64,000 bases of DNA from an uncultured Eubacterium sp. (GCA_910584245.1 CAJTZF010000012.1:1-64000), one strand, 5' to 3'; shown: positions 25,364 to 34,737, counted from the stretch's first letter. The notes: generated by a model from the sequence alone, not told the origin. Numbers and translations: made by a program.

Positions 25364-27553
25364 CTAAACTAATGCATCGTTTCGCAATGTTTCATTCAAA
25401 TCACACCGCAAAAGACGCTTTCCTCCAATATAATAAGCAAGTGCGACAAACAATATTATAGCTGCCGCAAATATCAGAATGGGAAAAATCGGGGCTTCCG
25501 CCCAGAATACCATCGGCTCTAAATAACTTGCAGTTACGGCAAATTGTACGAACAGTACAGTAAGTGGTAATGTAATTAATAGTGGTTTCCCTGCAATTAC
25601 AAATGCTTCAATACAAAATATGTCCCTCATTTCCCGCGGGGTTAAGCCGATAGACAGATACCTTGCAAATTCCCGTTTTCTTTGGCGGAGGAATCCTAAC
25701 GTATTTGTGAATACATTTGCAATTCCAATAATGGCAAGCAATACGCAGAAAGCTCCTAAAATCACCTTCATTCCATATATTAAATTATCATTTGAAAGCC
25801 GTTCTTGCACTCGGTTTTCACTTTCCGTTTGATATTCCGGAGATATAAGTTGTACGATTTCTTTCTCCATGCGGTCTAAATCGGAAAGGCTTGCCGTTCC
25901 GTTTGAAAGGATACGGATATAGCTGTCAGATTCAGCTTCACATACTTGTTCTAACGCCTCATTCCACATAGTAAGAGGGATAAAGTGTACGAGGGCATAA
26001 TTTTTATACTCTTCCCTCAGTAGGGGGACTGACTGCGTATAAGATAAAACAGGGATATCTACACTTTTGTCGTTCTTATAAAGCATTGTTGTCTGGTTAT
26101 CTTCCCTCACAAAAGGAACATATTTTTTGTGGCGGAAATTGCTGTTTGTACTATCCCAAATCTGATTCAATACGATTGCCCCGCCGAGGCTTGGCGTTAT
26201 CCCGATTTGCGAACAAAAGTTTAAAAAGCTTGTATCATCCAAAATGACAATGGGAACAGATACTTGAAACATATTTTTTGTTTTCGGCGCTTCTGCAATC
26301 GACGCAAGTCCGCCAAGTGATGACAGTTCATCGCTCTGAAATCCTTCTGGCAGGAGAGTCATTGCTTCTGCCTTTTGATATACGGAAGCCTCTTGTATGC
26401 CGGAAATATGCTGCAGCTCTTTTGTTAAGCCAAAGTCGGATAGTTCTGTATCTTTTAAGGTTATCATAATATCCCACGCATTCTGATACCGCTCAAAGTA
26501 AGTGTACCGGGTACTGATATCAGCCAGAGTAGTAAAGGCAAGCATAATGGAAAATCCCAAAAAAGATAGCAGTAATGATAATGTGGATATCCTTAAGTGC
26601 TTCTTTTGGGCTTTTAATGCGTTTCCTGCAAGTTCGCCTTTCATGCCGAATAACATAGATAAAATCCTGGAATGTTTTCTTTTTCTTAACAGTAAGCCGC
26701 CCGTATTTCGGATTGCTTCAAGCGGCGTCATTTTGCTTAATTTCCTTGCAGGTATCCACGCTGAAAAAAGTACGGTCAAAACAGAAATTAAGATAGTAAA
26801 TGCAAATATGGCCGGGCTGTAATGAAAAACAGCTTCATGGCGTTCCGATACACCGGCGGCAAAAAGGTTGATTGTCCCTATTAATCCATAGCTTATAGAA
26901 ATTCCCAGTAAACTGCCGAGTATCATGGGCGCTATGCTTAAAACCGCCGCTTCCTGCAACAGACAGTTTCTGACCTGCCTTGGTGTGGCCCCTATGCTTG
27001 AAAAGATACCAAATTGATGGATTCTGGCGTTCATTGACAGTTCGAAAGAGCCTCGGATGATTAGTATTAGCGACAGTACCACAATCATCAGTATTGCCAC
27101 ATACAATGCTAAAAGCATCGGCGGCGTTTCATCTTCTGGGTCATGTATAAAATACCGGGATAAAAGCAGCGAATGATATTGAACGGAATCTTTATTAAGC
27201 CCAAGCTGTGCCGAAATTAACGGCATATCATGATAAACGTTTCGGGCATTCTGAAAATAAACGTCAATCACAATTTCATCCGGTCTTGATAATTCCTCAT
27301 TGATAATTGCTTTTTCTACATTTGCGAATCCATATATCATACATAAATCATCTGTTTCAAATTTATCACAAACAATACGTCCCTGCCAGCCGCCTTCCTC
27401 TAAAATGATTTGCTCTACCTCATATATCCAGAAATTGTAGGCTGTGCTGCATAGCAGGGACAAAAACATCGTGGCAGCAAGAGCCGCCGCCATAATTGAT
27501 ATACTGGATGCACGGTTATTTTTTATATAGCTTTTGGAGTAATCTTTCCACAT
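25364..27553 (-). CDS. ABC transporter permease, FtsX/MacB type
   Basis: A 729-residue membrane protein with an N-terminal helix, a first FtsX domain (SIGATPRQVRNCLLQEAAVL, about 150-290), a second at the C-terminus (LSIGLTPREMRDIFCIEAFV, about 600-720), and a large outer segment between. Such permeases with a linked two-component system usually detoxify or sense peptide antibiotics. Start ATG 27553 has GGAGG upstream; it follows the ATPase stop by five bases. The cluster reads opposite to its neighbours. Confidence 0.88.
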   Translation of the reverse strand: MWKDYSKSYIKNNRASSISIMAAALAATMFLSLLCSTAYNFWIYEVEQIILEEGGWQGRIVCDKFETDDLCMIYGFANVEKAIINEELSRPDEIVIDVYFQNARNVYHDMPLISAQLGLNKDSVQYHSLLLSRYFIHDPEDETPPMLLALYVAILMIVVLSLILIIRGSFELSMNARIHQFGIFSSIGATPRQVRNCLLQEAAVLSIAPMILGSLLGISISYGLIGTINLFAAGVSERHEAVFHYSPAIFAFTILISVLTVLFSAWIPARKLSKMTPLEAIRNTGGLLLRKRKHSRILSMLFGMKGELAGNALKAQKKHLRISTLSLLLSFLGFSIMLAFTTLADISTRYTYFERYQNAWDIMITLKDTELSDFGLTKELQHISGIQEASVYQKAEAMTLLPEGFQSDELSSLGGLASIAEAPKTKNMFQVSVPIVILDDTSFLNFCSQIGITPSLGGAIVLNQIWDSTNSNFRHKKYVPFVREDNQTTMLYKNDKSVDIPVLSYTQSVPLLREEYKNYALVHFIPLTMWNEALEQVCEAESDSYIRILSNGTASLSDLDRMEKEIVQLISPEYQTESENRVQERLSNDNLIYGMKVILGAFCVLLAIIGIANVFTNTLGFLRQRKREFARYLSIGLTPREMRDIFCIEAFVIAGKPLLITLPLTVLFVQFAVTASYLEPMVFWAEAPIFPILIFAAAIILFVALAYYIGGKRLLRCDLNETLRNDALV

Positions 27554-27558
27554 TCTGC

Positions 27559-28281
27559 TCACCTCCGTTCGTCCACAGGGATACTGCTATGCTTTCCGGC
27601 ATTATGAGCGAAATCGTCGCTCATAATTTTTCCGTCTTCGATGGTTACAATTCGGTCAGCTTCCAGCGCAATTTTTTCATCATGAGTAATAAGAAGTATC
27701 GTCTGTTTCAAATTTCGGTTTGACAGCTTTAAAAGATCAATAATTTCTTTTGAATTTTTCCGGTCAAGATTTCCGGTCGGTTCATCGGCAAAAAGAATCG
27801 CAGGGCGGTAAATCAAAGACCTTGCGATTGCAACTCTCTGCTGCTGTCCTCCAGACAGCTGGCTGGGCAGGTACTCCAGTTTATCTTCTATCCCTAATGT
27901 CCCTACAATCATTTTAAAGTACTCAGCATCTGGCCTTCTCTTGTCAAGAAGCATTGGCATAAGGATATTTTTTTCCGCTGTAAGAGTTGGAATGAGGTTG
28001 TAGAACTGATAAACCAAGCCAACCTTCCTTCTTCTGAAAATTGCGGCATCCGTAGCATTCAGCCTGCTAATGTCAACGCCGTCTACCATTACAGTGCCTT
28101 TTGTCGGCTTGTCTACACTGCCAAGAATGTGCAGGAGCGTTGATTTCCCGGAGCCGGATGCGCCAATGATTGCAACAAATTCTCCTGTTTCAATGGATAG
28201 ATTGATTCCGTTTAAAGCAGTAACTTGATTTCCCCCTTTTCCAAATACTTTTTTGATATCATTGCACCTCAGTATTTCCAT
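27559..28281 (-). CDS. ABC transporter ATP-binding protein, LolD/MacB type
   Basis: A 240-residue ATPase with Walker A GASGSGKST, Q-loop VYQFYNLIPTLTAEKN, signature LSGGQQQR, Walker B ILFADEPTGNLD and switch His in ITHD: the standard antimicrobial-peptide and lipoprotein-type exporter ATPase. It pairs with the FtsX-type permease immediately downstream. Its promoter (28335-28367) carries direct repeats likely bound by the adjacent response regulator. Confidence 0.93.
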   Translation of the reverse strand: MEILRCNDIKKVFGKGGNQVTALNGINLSIETGEFVAIIGASGSGKSTLLHILGSVDKPTKGTVMVDGVDISRLNATDAAIFRRRKVGLVYQFYNLIPTLTAEKNILMPMLLDKRRPDAEYFKMIVGTLGIEDKLEYLPSQLSGGQQQRVAIARSLIYRPAILFADEPTGNLDRKNSKEIIDLLKLSNRNLKQTILLITHDEKIALEADRIVTIEDGKIMSDDFAHNAGKHSSIPVDERR

Positions 28282-28334
28282 GTTGCCAAACCCTCCTATT
28301 TGTTAGAACTATTTCATGAACCCTATAATCAGGT

Positions 28335-28367
28335 ATTATAACAAATCAAAGTGACATCTCAGTGACA
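28335..28367 (-). promoter_or_regulatory. Regulated promoter of the ABC transporter with response-regulator direct repeats
   Basis: On the minus strand, TGTCACT (28367-28361) is repeated exactly 11 bp later (28356-28350), nine bases ahead of TATAAT (28340-28335). Seven-base direct repeats at one-turn spacing overlapping the -35 are typical sites for OmpR-type regulators. The upstream repeat overlaps the stop codon of the sensor kinase gene. Confidence 0.7.
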
Positions 28368-29531
28368 GTAGAAGCGGATTTCAAAACAAGCTCCGCCACT
28401 CGGAAGATTGAATGCACGGATGATCCCGTTTTGCATTTCTATGATCGCCTTTGAAAGCGAAAGACCTATTCCAATTCCAGTGTCTTTTGCTTTTTTCCCC
28501 CGGTAAAACTGCTCAAACAAATGAGGTAAATCCTCTTTTGTAAAGCCCTCTCCCTCGTCCCATATCCGTATTTGCACATAGAGTGGATTTTTTTCATAGG
28601 AGCAATGGACGGTAGTTCCTGCTTCTGCTGCTTCCATGCAATTTTTCATCAAATTCATAACGGCTTCCATCGTCCAGTCTAAATCTACATTGATATCCAT
28701 CTCGCCCGTTTCTGGGATTTCAATAAAAACACCTTTTCGTATGAATAACTCGTATAAATTGTCAGATGCCAGGGCAAGGATGGTAAAAACATCTGTCGGT
28801 TTCCTGTCAAGCGTAAGTGTTCCTGCATCAATGCGGGATAGTAACAATAGCGCTTCTTCTAAATGCAAGAGCCTGTTTATTTGCCGTTCTATTTCTGAGA
28901 CGCGGGTATCTCCCAGATGTTCTTTCGCCATCTGAACAGTTAAAGAAATAGATGTAATAGGTGTTTTAAGCTGATGTGCAATATTGGACAGGTTTTTGGC
29001 AAAATTGTTTCGTGCCGTAAGTGCGGCGTCTCTTGTCTGGTAAAGTGTTGTCACCGTTTTATACATTTCATCCTGCAGTTTTGAAAATTCATCTTCCGAC
29101 GTATCCAAAAGCAATACCGGGCCGCCTGTGTTTATTTTTTCCAAATAATCCGTTAATGTTTTGATACGGCTGGAGGATTTACGATGCCAATACCAGAAAG
29201 AAAAAAGGAACAGTATACTGCCTGCTAGAAATCCTAAAACGGCAATCCAGAGAAGCATCGGATGAACAACTCCAAGATCTGACGGCTGATACCCAAAAGC
29301 CGATAATATGTTTTCCTCTGTTTTATAGAAATCTTGCGCTTTCAATAAATCCAAAACATTCTGTCTGGAATGTGGATATTTCTGAATCATTCTTTCGCAA
29401 AAGCCTCCCAATGTTTGAAAACATACATGGCGGTAGTACAAAGTAAGAAAGAATGTGACTACCGCCGCGACAACCAGACTGACCGATAACACAAAGAAAA
29501 CCGTTAGCTTCATATTTGATTTTTTGCTCAT
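28359..29531 (-). CDS. Sensor histidine kinase
   Basis: A 390-residue two-helix membrane kinase: helices at about 8-30 and 90-112 flank a short (~60 residue) outer domain, followed by a linker, the H-box (IAHQLKTPITS), N-box (MNLMKNCMEAA), and the ATP lid motifs WDEGEGF and GIGIGLSLSK. It phosphorylates the regulator encoded just upstream, whose stop overlaps the kinase start by four bases. The module probably responds to a cell-envelope stress or antimicrobial peptide (inference from the ABC neighbour). Confidence 0.92.
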   Translation of the reverse strand: MSKKSNMKLTVFFVLSVSLVVAAVVTFFLTLYYRHVCFQTLGGFCERMIQKYPHSRQNVLDLLKAQDFYKTEENILSAFGYQPSDLGVVHPMLLWIAVLGFLAGSILFLFSFWYWHRKSSSRIKTLTDYLEKINTGGPVLLLDTSEDEFSKLQDEMYKTVTTLYQTRDAALTARNNFAKNLSNIAHQLKTPITSISLTVQMAKEHLGDTRVSEIERQINRLLHLEEALLLLSRIDAGTLTLDRKPTDVFTILALASDNLYELFIRKGVFIEIPETGEMDINVDLDWTMEAVMNLMKNCMEAAEAGTTVHCSYEKNPLYVQIRIWDEGEGFTKEDLPHLFEQFYRGKKAKDTGIGIGLSLSKAIIEMQNGIIRAFNLPSGGACFEIRFYCH

Positions 29532-30199
29532 ATTTCATCCTCCATACGATAGCCAAAACTCCGGATTGTCTTTAGGCAGGATGGGTGATCAAGCTTTTCT
29601 CTCAGCCGTTTCATTGTTACAGTTAGTGTATTGTCATTGACATAGTTTCCATTATTGTCCCATATTTGTGTCAGTAATTGTTCTCTTGTGACGGTTTTCC
29701 CTTTATTCTCCATCAAAAGCTGCAAAAGTTGGTATTCTGTCTGACTGACAGTTATTTCTTCCTTGCTGCAAAATACCGCCATCCTATTTTTGTCAATGGA
29801 GATAGGGCCACAGGAGAGATATTGGCTCTGCACATTTCCCGCTCTGCGGAGTAACGCGTAAATGCGGGAATATAGAACTTCTAATTCAAAAGGTTTTGTT
29901 ACATAATCATCCGCACCGTCTTTAAAGCCGGAAATAATATCACGGGTATCGTTTCGGACAGTCAGAAAAATAATCGGCAGTTCCTTCCACTTTGAGCGTA
30001 TCCATTTACAGAAGTCATCCCCCTCACCATCCGGCATATTCCAGTCAATCAGTGCAACGCTTGGAATATGGCGTTCAAATGCTTTTCTCCCGCTTTCTAA
30101 CGTTCCAAATATGAAAACGGTATATCCTTTCTGGCTCAAATATTTCTTTACAGCCGTTGCAATATTTTCATCATCTTCAATATAATAGATTTCTACCAT
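29528..30199 (-). CDS. OmpR/PhoB-family response regulator
   Basis: A 223-residue regulator with receiver domain (acidic pocket YIEDDE, phosphoacceptor Asp in LIDWNMPDGEG, Thr in FLTVRND, Lys in VTKPFE) and a C-terminal winged helix (VSQTEYQLLQLLMENKGKTVTREQLLTQIWD, VTMKRLREKLD). It likely binds the TGTCACT direct repeats ahead of the ABC genes. AAGGAGACG precedes ATG 30199. First gene of its operon, from the promoter at 30283-30311. Confidence 0.94.
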   Translation of the reverse strand: MVEIYYIEDDENIATAVKKYLSQKGYTVFIFGTLESGRKAFERHIPSVALIDWNMPDGEGDDFCKWIRSKWKELPIIFLTVRNDTRDIISGFKDGADDYVTKPFELEVLYSRIYALLRRAGNVQSQYLSCGPISIDKNRMAVFCSKEEITVSQTEYQLLQLLMENKGKTVTREQLLTQIWDNNGNYVNDNTLTVTMKRLREKLDHPSCLKTIRSFGYRMEDEI

Positions 30200-30282
30200 T
30201 TTTCGTCTCCTTATGATTTTTTTCGTTGCATAGTTACTGCCCTTTTAATGTTTTGTCCCAATATTCATTAAAAATATTGTTA

Positions 30283-30311
30283 ATTATAGTAGGTTAAACG
30301 AACGAAATCAA
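30283..30311 (-). promoter_or_regulatory. Promoter of the two-component system
   Basis: Minus-strand TTGATT (30311-30306), 17 bp, TATAAT (30288-30283). The rest of the gap up to 30490 holds only this promoter and the divergent one at 30420. Confidence 0.7.
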
Positions 30312-30419
30312 GTTTATTAAAGAGATCAGAGAAATGACAAGGTTTGCATGCTGTCGTTTCCTGTTGCTTAGAGGGAGTGTTTTGTGCGCGGTTCTCCTTT
30401 TGAGAGGTGAGAATTTTTC

Positions 30420-30448
30420 TTGAACAACAGCTAAAGATGTGGTAAAAT
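30420..30448 (+). promoter_or_regulatory. tsaC promoter
   Basis: TTGAAC (30420-30425), 17 bp, TAAAAT (30443-30448), 42 bases upstream of the tsaC start. Confidence 0.65.
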
Positions 30449-30490
30449 ATTCAACAAGGATTTTACAGTTGGGAAGCGGTGACAAGTGCT

Positions 30491-31552
30491 ATGGAGACGA
30501 AATATATTAAGTGGATACCGGAAAATGGCTTTGACACCACGGAACTTGAGGAAGCGGCGAAGATTATCAGGGACGGGGGACTGGTGGCATTTCCGACGGA
30601 GACCGTTTATGGATTAGGTGGAAATGGAATGCTTCCAGAGGCAGCGAAGAAGATTTATGCGGCGAAGGGAAGACCTAGCGATAATCCGCTGATTCTCCAT
30701 ATTGCGGCGTTTGAACAATTGGAGGGGATTGTGAGCCAGGTGCCGGAGACAGCCCGGAAATTGGCGGATGCATTCTGGCCGGGGCCGCTCACGATGATAT
30801 TTCATAAATTGCCCGGGGTGCCGTATGAGACGACCGGTGGATTGGATACGGTTGCTGTTCGGATGCCGGAGCATCCGGGGGCGTTGGCATTTTTGGAGAG
30901 GGCGGGGGTACCTGTGGCGGCTCCGAGTGCGAATCGTTCAGGAAGGCCAAGCCCGACACAGATGATACATGTGCGCGAGGATCTGGATGGAAAGATCGAT
31001 ATGATTATAGATGGCGGTGCGGTTGGGATCGGTTTGGAATCTACGATCGTTGATATGACGGAAAACGTTCCCGTCATATTGCGTCCGGGAGCAGTTACGA
31101 AGCAGATGATTGCGGAAGTGACCGGTGAAGTTATATTTGATCCCGCCATTATGTCTGCTGCGGGCGATAGAAAACCGAAAGCGCCTGGGATGAAATACCG
31201 GCACTATGCGCCAAGGGCGAAAATGATTGTATTCCGCGGAGATGTGGCAAAAGTGACAGACCGGATTAATAGAGAGCTCCGGGAATACTGTTGCAATGGC
31301 GGTTACCGTCCAGAGGAGATTGGCATTTTGGCGGCGGAAGAAACGGCAGACGGTTACTCCGTGGGGCAGGTTGTGACAGCGGGGTCCCGCAGGAAGGGGA
31401 CAGTTGGCAAATATATATACGGTGCCCTTCGGAAATTTGATGAATTATCAGTAAGGTTGATTTTGGCGGAGAGCTTTTATGGACTGGCACAGGAAGAGGC
31501 GATTATGAACCGGCTATTGAAGGCGGCAGGGCAGTGCGTGGTCGATGTGTAA
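30491..31552 (+). CDS. tsaC: L-threonylcarbamoyladenylate synthase (Sua5/YwlC type)
   Basis: A 353-residue two-domain enzyme: the YrdC/TsaC domain (GGLVAFPTETVYGLGGN, KGRPSDNPLILHI, APSANRSGRPSPT) and the C-terminal Sua5 domain (PGMKYRHYAPRAKM). It makes threonylcarbamoyl-AMP for the t6A37 tRNA modification. ATG 30491 fits the GGTGA site better than GTG 30479. The order tsaC - phosphatase-like gene - rpiB matches ywlC-ywlE-ywlF order in bacilli. Confidence 0.95.
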   Translation: METKYIKWIPENGFDTTELEEAAKIIRDGGLVAFPTETVYGLGGNGMLPEAAKKIYAAKGRPSDNPLILHIAAFEQLEGIVSQVPETARKLADAFWPGPLTMIFHKLPGVPYETTGGLDTVAVRMPEHPGALAFLERAGVPVAAPSANRSGRPSPTQMIHVREDLDGKIDMIIDGGAVGIGLESTIVDMTENVPVILRPGAVTKQMIAEVTGEVIFDPAIMSAAGDRKPKAPGMKYRHYAPRAKMIVFRGDVAKVTDRINRELREYCCNGGYRPEEIGILAAEETADGYSVGQVVTAGSRRKGTVGKYIYGALRKFDELSVRLILAESFYGLAQEEAIMNRLLKAAGQCVVDV

Positions 31553-31569
31553 ATCGGAAGGCGGATATT

Positions 31570-32016
31570 ATGGATTTTGATAAGGTTATATTTGTGAGTA
31601 AAGAGAATATTACGCTCAGTCCGATGGCTGAGTGGATCTTTAAGAGCATATTGATGGACAAGGGAAAGACGATTTTGTCCAGGGGACTTGTCGTTTTGTT
31701 CCCCGAGCCGCGGAACATGAAAGTGACAGATGTTTTAATCAATCATGGGATACCGCATGAAGAACAGGTTTCCGTCGGTTTTTCTTCGGATGAGGTGACA
31801 GAGGATACGCTTATTCTCACGATGAATTTTGTGGAAAAGGTTAAGGTGCTTGAGGACTTTGGCATTGAGAAGAATGTATTTACAATCCACGAATTTGCAG
31901 GGGAAGAAGGAGAGATTTTGTACAACTACGGAAACGGTGAGGATACATATGAAGCGAGTTACGTGGAGATTAAGGATCTTCTTTATAAAGTTAAAAAGAA
32001 GTTACAGTGGACGTAA
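31570..32016 (+). CDS. Degenerate low-molecular-weight phosphatase homologue (YwlE position)
   Basis: A 148-residue protein aligned by eye to LMW tyrosine/arginine phosphatases. The P-loop, normally V-C-x-G-N-x-C-R-S-P, reads VSKENITLSP: the nucleophile Cys is Ser10, the conserved Arg is Leu16 and the Gly is Glu12. The following MAEWIF, the NMKVTDVLINHGIPHE and LILTMNFVEK blocks are conserved. Without the Cys and Arg, phosphatase activity is not expected; a binding or regulatory role is more likely. Its place between tsaC and rpiB is that of ywlE. The reading frame is intact. Confidence 0.8.
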   Translation: MDFDKVIFVSKENITLSPMAEWIFKSILMDKGKTILSRGLVVLFPEPRNMKVTDVLINHGIPHEEQVSVGFSSDEVTEDTLILTMNFVEKVKVLEDFGIEKNVFTIHEFAGEEGEILYNYGNGEDTYEASYVEIKDLLYKVKKKLQWT

Positions 32017-32054
32017 CGCAGTATTTACAGCGGATTTGGAAAAGGAGGAGAACG

Positions 32055-32486
32055 ATGATTGCATTGGGATGTGACCAGGCAGGTTATGAGTTGAAACAGG
32101 AGATTATCAAGTACTTGGAGGAAAAGGGACTGGAATACAAGGATTATGGTAGTTACAGTGCAGATCCAGTAGATTATCCGATTTATGGAAGAATCGTCGC
32201 AAAAGCGGTGGCGGGTGGAGAGTGTGATAAGGGAATTCTCATCTGCGGAACGGGAATTGGTATTTCGATTGCGGCAAATAAGGTTAAGGGCATCCGGGCA
32301 GCAGTGTGCAGTGACTGTTTTAGTGCGGAGGCTACGAGATTACATAATGATGCTAATATTGTGGCGGTTGGTGCGAGAGTAGTGGGACCGGGACTTGCCG
32401 TAAAAATTATCGATACCTTTTTAAATACAGAGTTTTCTGGCGCGGAACGTCATGCAAGGCGGGTTTCGATGATGGAAGAGGAGTAA
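32055..32486 (+). CDS. rpiB: Ribose-5-phosphate isomerase B
   Basis: A 143-residue RpiB/LacA-type isomerase: IALGCDQAGYELK at the N-terminus, YPIYGRIVAKAV, and GILICGTGIGISIAANKVKGIRAA with the catalytic Cys. It interconverts ribose 5-phosphate and ribulose 5-phosphate in the pentose phosphate pathway. ATG 32055 has AAAGGAGGAG; the longer frame from 32007 overlaps the upstream gene. Confidence 0.95.
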   Translation: MIALGCDQAGYELKQEIIKYLEEKGLEYKDYGSYSADPVDYPIYGRIVAKAVAGGECDKGILICGTGIGISIAANKVKGIRAAVCSDCFSAEATRLHNDANIVAVGARVVGPGLAVKIIDTFLNTEFSGAERHARRVSMMEEE

Positions 32487-32491
32487 AGGTT

Positions 32492-33283
32492 ATGCTAGGG
32501 TTTATTGGTTGTGGAAATATGGCGCAGGCGATGTTGAGAGGGATTTTGCAAAAAGGCTTATATACTTGTGACCAGATTATCGTTTCCAGAAGAAATGAGA
32601 GAGAGCTCAGCAAACTAAAAGAAGAGTTTTGTATACAGGTTACGACAGATAATAAGGAAGTTGCAAAGAAGGCAGATGTGCTTATTCTGGCAGTGAAGCC
32701 ATTCCAGTTTGAAACAGTCATATCCGAGGTGCGGGAAGACGTCCGTGAGGACACGCTGGTCGTATCAATTGCAGCCGGACAGACGCTGGCGAATATTGAG
32801 CGTCTTTTTGGAAAGAATATCCGATTAGTAAGAAGTATGCCGAATACACCGGCCCTGGTTCTGGAAGGGGCGGCGGGTGTTTGTTTTCATCCAAATGTTC
32901 CAGAATCGGATAAGCGGACCGTGATGGATATTTTTTCGAGCTTTGGCATAGCTCACGAGGTTTCGGAAGCTTTGATGGATACGGTGGTCGGTGTGAGTGG
33001 GAGTTCTCCCGCATATGTATTTATGTTTATAGAAGCGATGGCGGATGCCGCTGTGGCAGAGGGCATGACGAGGGCGCAGGCATACGAGATGGCCGCACAG
33101 TCAGTGCTTGGGAGCGCTAAAATGGTTTTGGAGACGGGAAAACATCCCGGTGAGCTCAAGGATATGGTGTGTTCGCCGGCCGGTACGACGATCGAGGCGG
33201 TGCGTACGCTGGAAAAGACGGGGTTCCGCAGTTCTGTCATAGAGGCGGTCAAGGCTTGTGTAAAAAAGGCAAAAGAGATGTGA
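32492..33283 (+). CDS. proC: Pyrroline-5-carboxylate reductase
   Basis: A 263-residue enzyme for the last step of proline synthesis. Motifs: N-terminal NADPH site LGFIGCGNMAQAML, VKPFQFETV, RSMPNTPALV and the C-terminal signature ELKDMVCSPAGTTIEAVRTLEKTGFRSSVIEA. It lies five bases after rpiB and seven before atpZ, so it could be cotranscribed into the atp genes. Confidence 0.95.
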   Translation: MLGFIGCGNMAQAMLRGILQKGLYTCDQIIVSRRNERELSKLKEEFCIQVTTDNKEVAKKADVLILAVKPFQFETVISEVREDVREDTLVVSIAAGQTLANIERLFGKNIRLVRSMPNTPALVLEGAAGVCFHPNVPESDKRTVMDIFSSFGIAHEVSEALMDTVVGVSGSSPAYVFMFIEAMADAAVAEGMTRAQAYEMAAQSVLGSAKMVLETGKHPGELKDMVCSPAGTTIEAVRTLEKTGFRSSVIEAVKACVKKAKEM

Positions 33284-33290
33284 TGCAGTT

Positions 33291-33602
33291 ATGAAGAAGA
33301 GGGATAAAAGAAGAGAGAGAAAAGAGATTATTAATGCATTTACGATGATATTGCAGATCGGCCTTGCCATGATGACATGTATGGCGATGAGTTTTGGCAT
33401 CGGCTATTATCTGGACCGGCTGCTTGGCACGAAATACTGGGTTATGGTATTTCTGCTCATTGGAATTATGGCGTCGATCCGGAGTCTGTTCATTCTCGTG
33501 GGGAAAATCCAGCCGCCGCGCACTCCTGCGGGAATGGGTGAGGTTGGAGAAGAAAGTGCGAAAGGGGAACCGGATGCAGGAAGCAAAAAAGACGCTCCTT
33601 AG
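33291..33602 (+). CDS. atpZ: AtpZ/AtpI family accessory membrane protein
   Basis: A 103-residue protein with two helices (about 14-37 and 46-66) and the family pattern FGIGYYLDRLLGT. AtpZ-type proteins precede atp operons in Clostridia and are thought to assist ion uptake or assembly of the c-ring. Its end overlaps the following gene by 29 bases. Confidence 0.85.
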   Translation: MKKRDKRRERKEIINAFTMILQIGLAMMTCMAMSFGIGYYLDRLLGTKYWVMVFLLIGIMASIRSLFILVGKIQPPRTPAGMGEVGEESAKGEPDAGSKKDAP

Positions 33603-33978
33603 AGTGATAGGACTGATATGGGCGCTCGCCGCAGTAGTGGCGGCAGTGGGAGTTGTGATCTGGCTGTTTTTTCCCTTTCGGCTTTTGCCGTATTTATTAG
33701 GTGAACTGTTGGGAAGTGCAGTTTCGGCAGCGCTGATGTTTCACCGGTATTCAACGCTGGATGTAGAGCTTGATCTGAACCGGAAGAGCGCCGTAAACCA
33801 TTCGAGGGTGATGGCATCCCTGCGCACACTGGTTTCTCTCGCGGCCCTGTTTCTAGGTTTTTATTTACCGCAGCTTTTTTCGTCGGTCACGGTGTTTATG
33901 GGCCTGTTTGCGACAAAGGCAGCGGCGCTATTGTATCCTGTTGTATTTCGGACGAAAAGTCCGTCTGATATAAAATAA
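33574..33978 (+). CDS. atpI: ATP synthase subunit I
   Basis: A 134-residue membrane protein with four predicted helices and the ATP-synt_I pattern (LLGELLGSAVSAALMFHRYSTLD). AtpI aids c-ring assembly. The start is ATG 33574, within the end of atpZ and preceded by AAGGGGAACCGG; the open frame extends further upstream but without support. Confidence 0.85.
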   Translation: MQEAKKTLLRVIGLIWALAAVVAAVGVVIWLFFPFRLLPYLLGELLGSAVSAALMFHRYSTLDVELDLNRKSAVNHSRVMASLRTLVSLAALFLGFYLPQLFSSVTVFMGLFATKAAALLYPVVFRTKSPSDIK

Positions 33979-33999
33979 TGTAGGAAAGGAGAAGACATT

Positions 34000-34719
34000 T
34001 TGGAAGATAAGACTGGAGTAGATTTTTATGTGCATGGTTACCAGCAGATACAGATTGGTGATTTCTCATTCTATATCACAACGAGCCATGTATGTCTGGC
34101 CATCGTCATGGTGGTATTGATCGCATTTGCGGTCGTTGCAAACCGGGTCATTAAGAAAGCGGATTACCGCAAGACGCCTACCGGATTCCTGAATGTGCTG
34201 GAACTTCTCGTGGAGACAGTGGATAAGCTTATTGTCGACAATATGGGCCGTGTTCTGGCTCCGAGATTCCGGAATTATGTCAGCACTTTATTTTTGCTGA
34301 TTATCACGTGCAATCTTTCCGGACTGTTTGGTCTAAGACCTCCAACGGCGGACTATGGCATCACGCTTCCATTGGCGCTGATTACCTTCTTTATGATTCA
34401 GTACCAGGGGTTCAAATGGCAGAAGATGGGCAAGATCAAAGGGTTATTCGAACCGATTTTTTTGTTCCTGCCGGTCAACATTATTAGTGAATTTGCCACG
34501 CCGGTATCCATGTCACTTCGTCTGTTCGCCAATATTTTGTCGGGGACGATGATGATGGCGCTGATTTACGGGTTGCTGCCGAAGGTGGCGACGCTTGCAT
34601 GGCCAGCGGCGCTGCACGCGTATATGGATGTATTTTCAGGAGTACTCCAGGCATACGTATTTGCAATGCTGACGATGGTATTTATCGCCAATGCGGCGGG
34701 TGACAAGGCACAGGAGTAA
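34000..34719 (+). CDS. atpB: ATP synthase F0 subunit a
   Basis: A 239-residue membrane subunit of the F-type ATP synthase, carrying the half channels. The conserved SMSLRLFANILSGTMMMALIYGLLP helix includes the essential Arg. The TTG start at 34000 is preceded by AAAGGAGAAG. First core gene of the atpBEFHAGDC operon. Confidence 0.95.
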   Translation: MEDKTGVDFYVHGYQQIQIGDFSFYITTSHVCLAIVMVVLIAFAVVANRVIKKADYRKTPTGFLNVLELLVETVDKLIVDNMGRVLAPRFRNYVSTLFLLIITCNLSGLFGLRPPTADYGITLPLALITFFMIQYQGFKWQKMGKIKGLFEPIFLFLPVNIISEFATPVSMSLRLFANILSGTMMMALIYGLLPKVATLAWPAALHAYMDVFSGVLQAYVFAMLTMVFIANAAGDKAQE

Positions 34720-34737
34720 GATGAATTTCAAAGAAGA

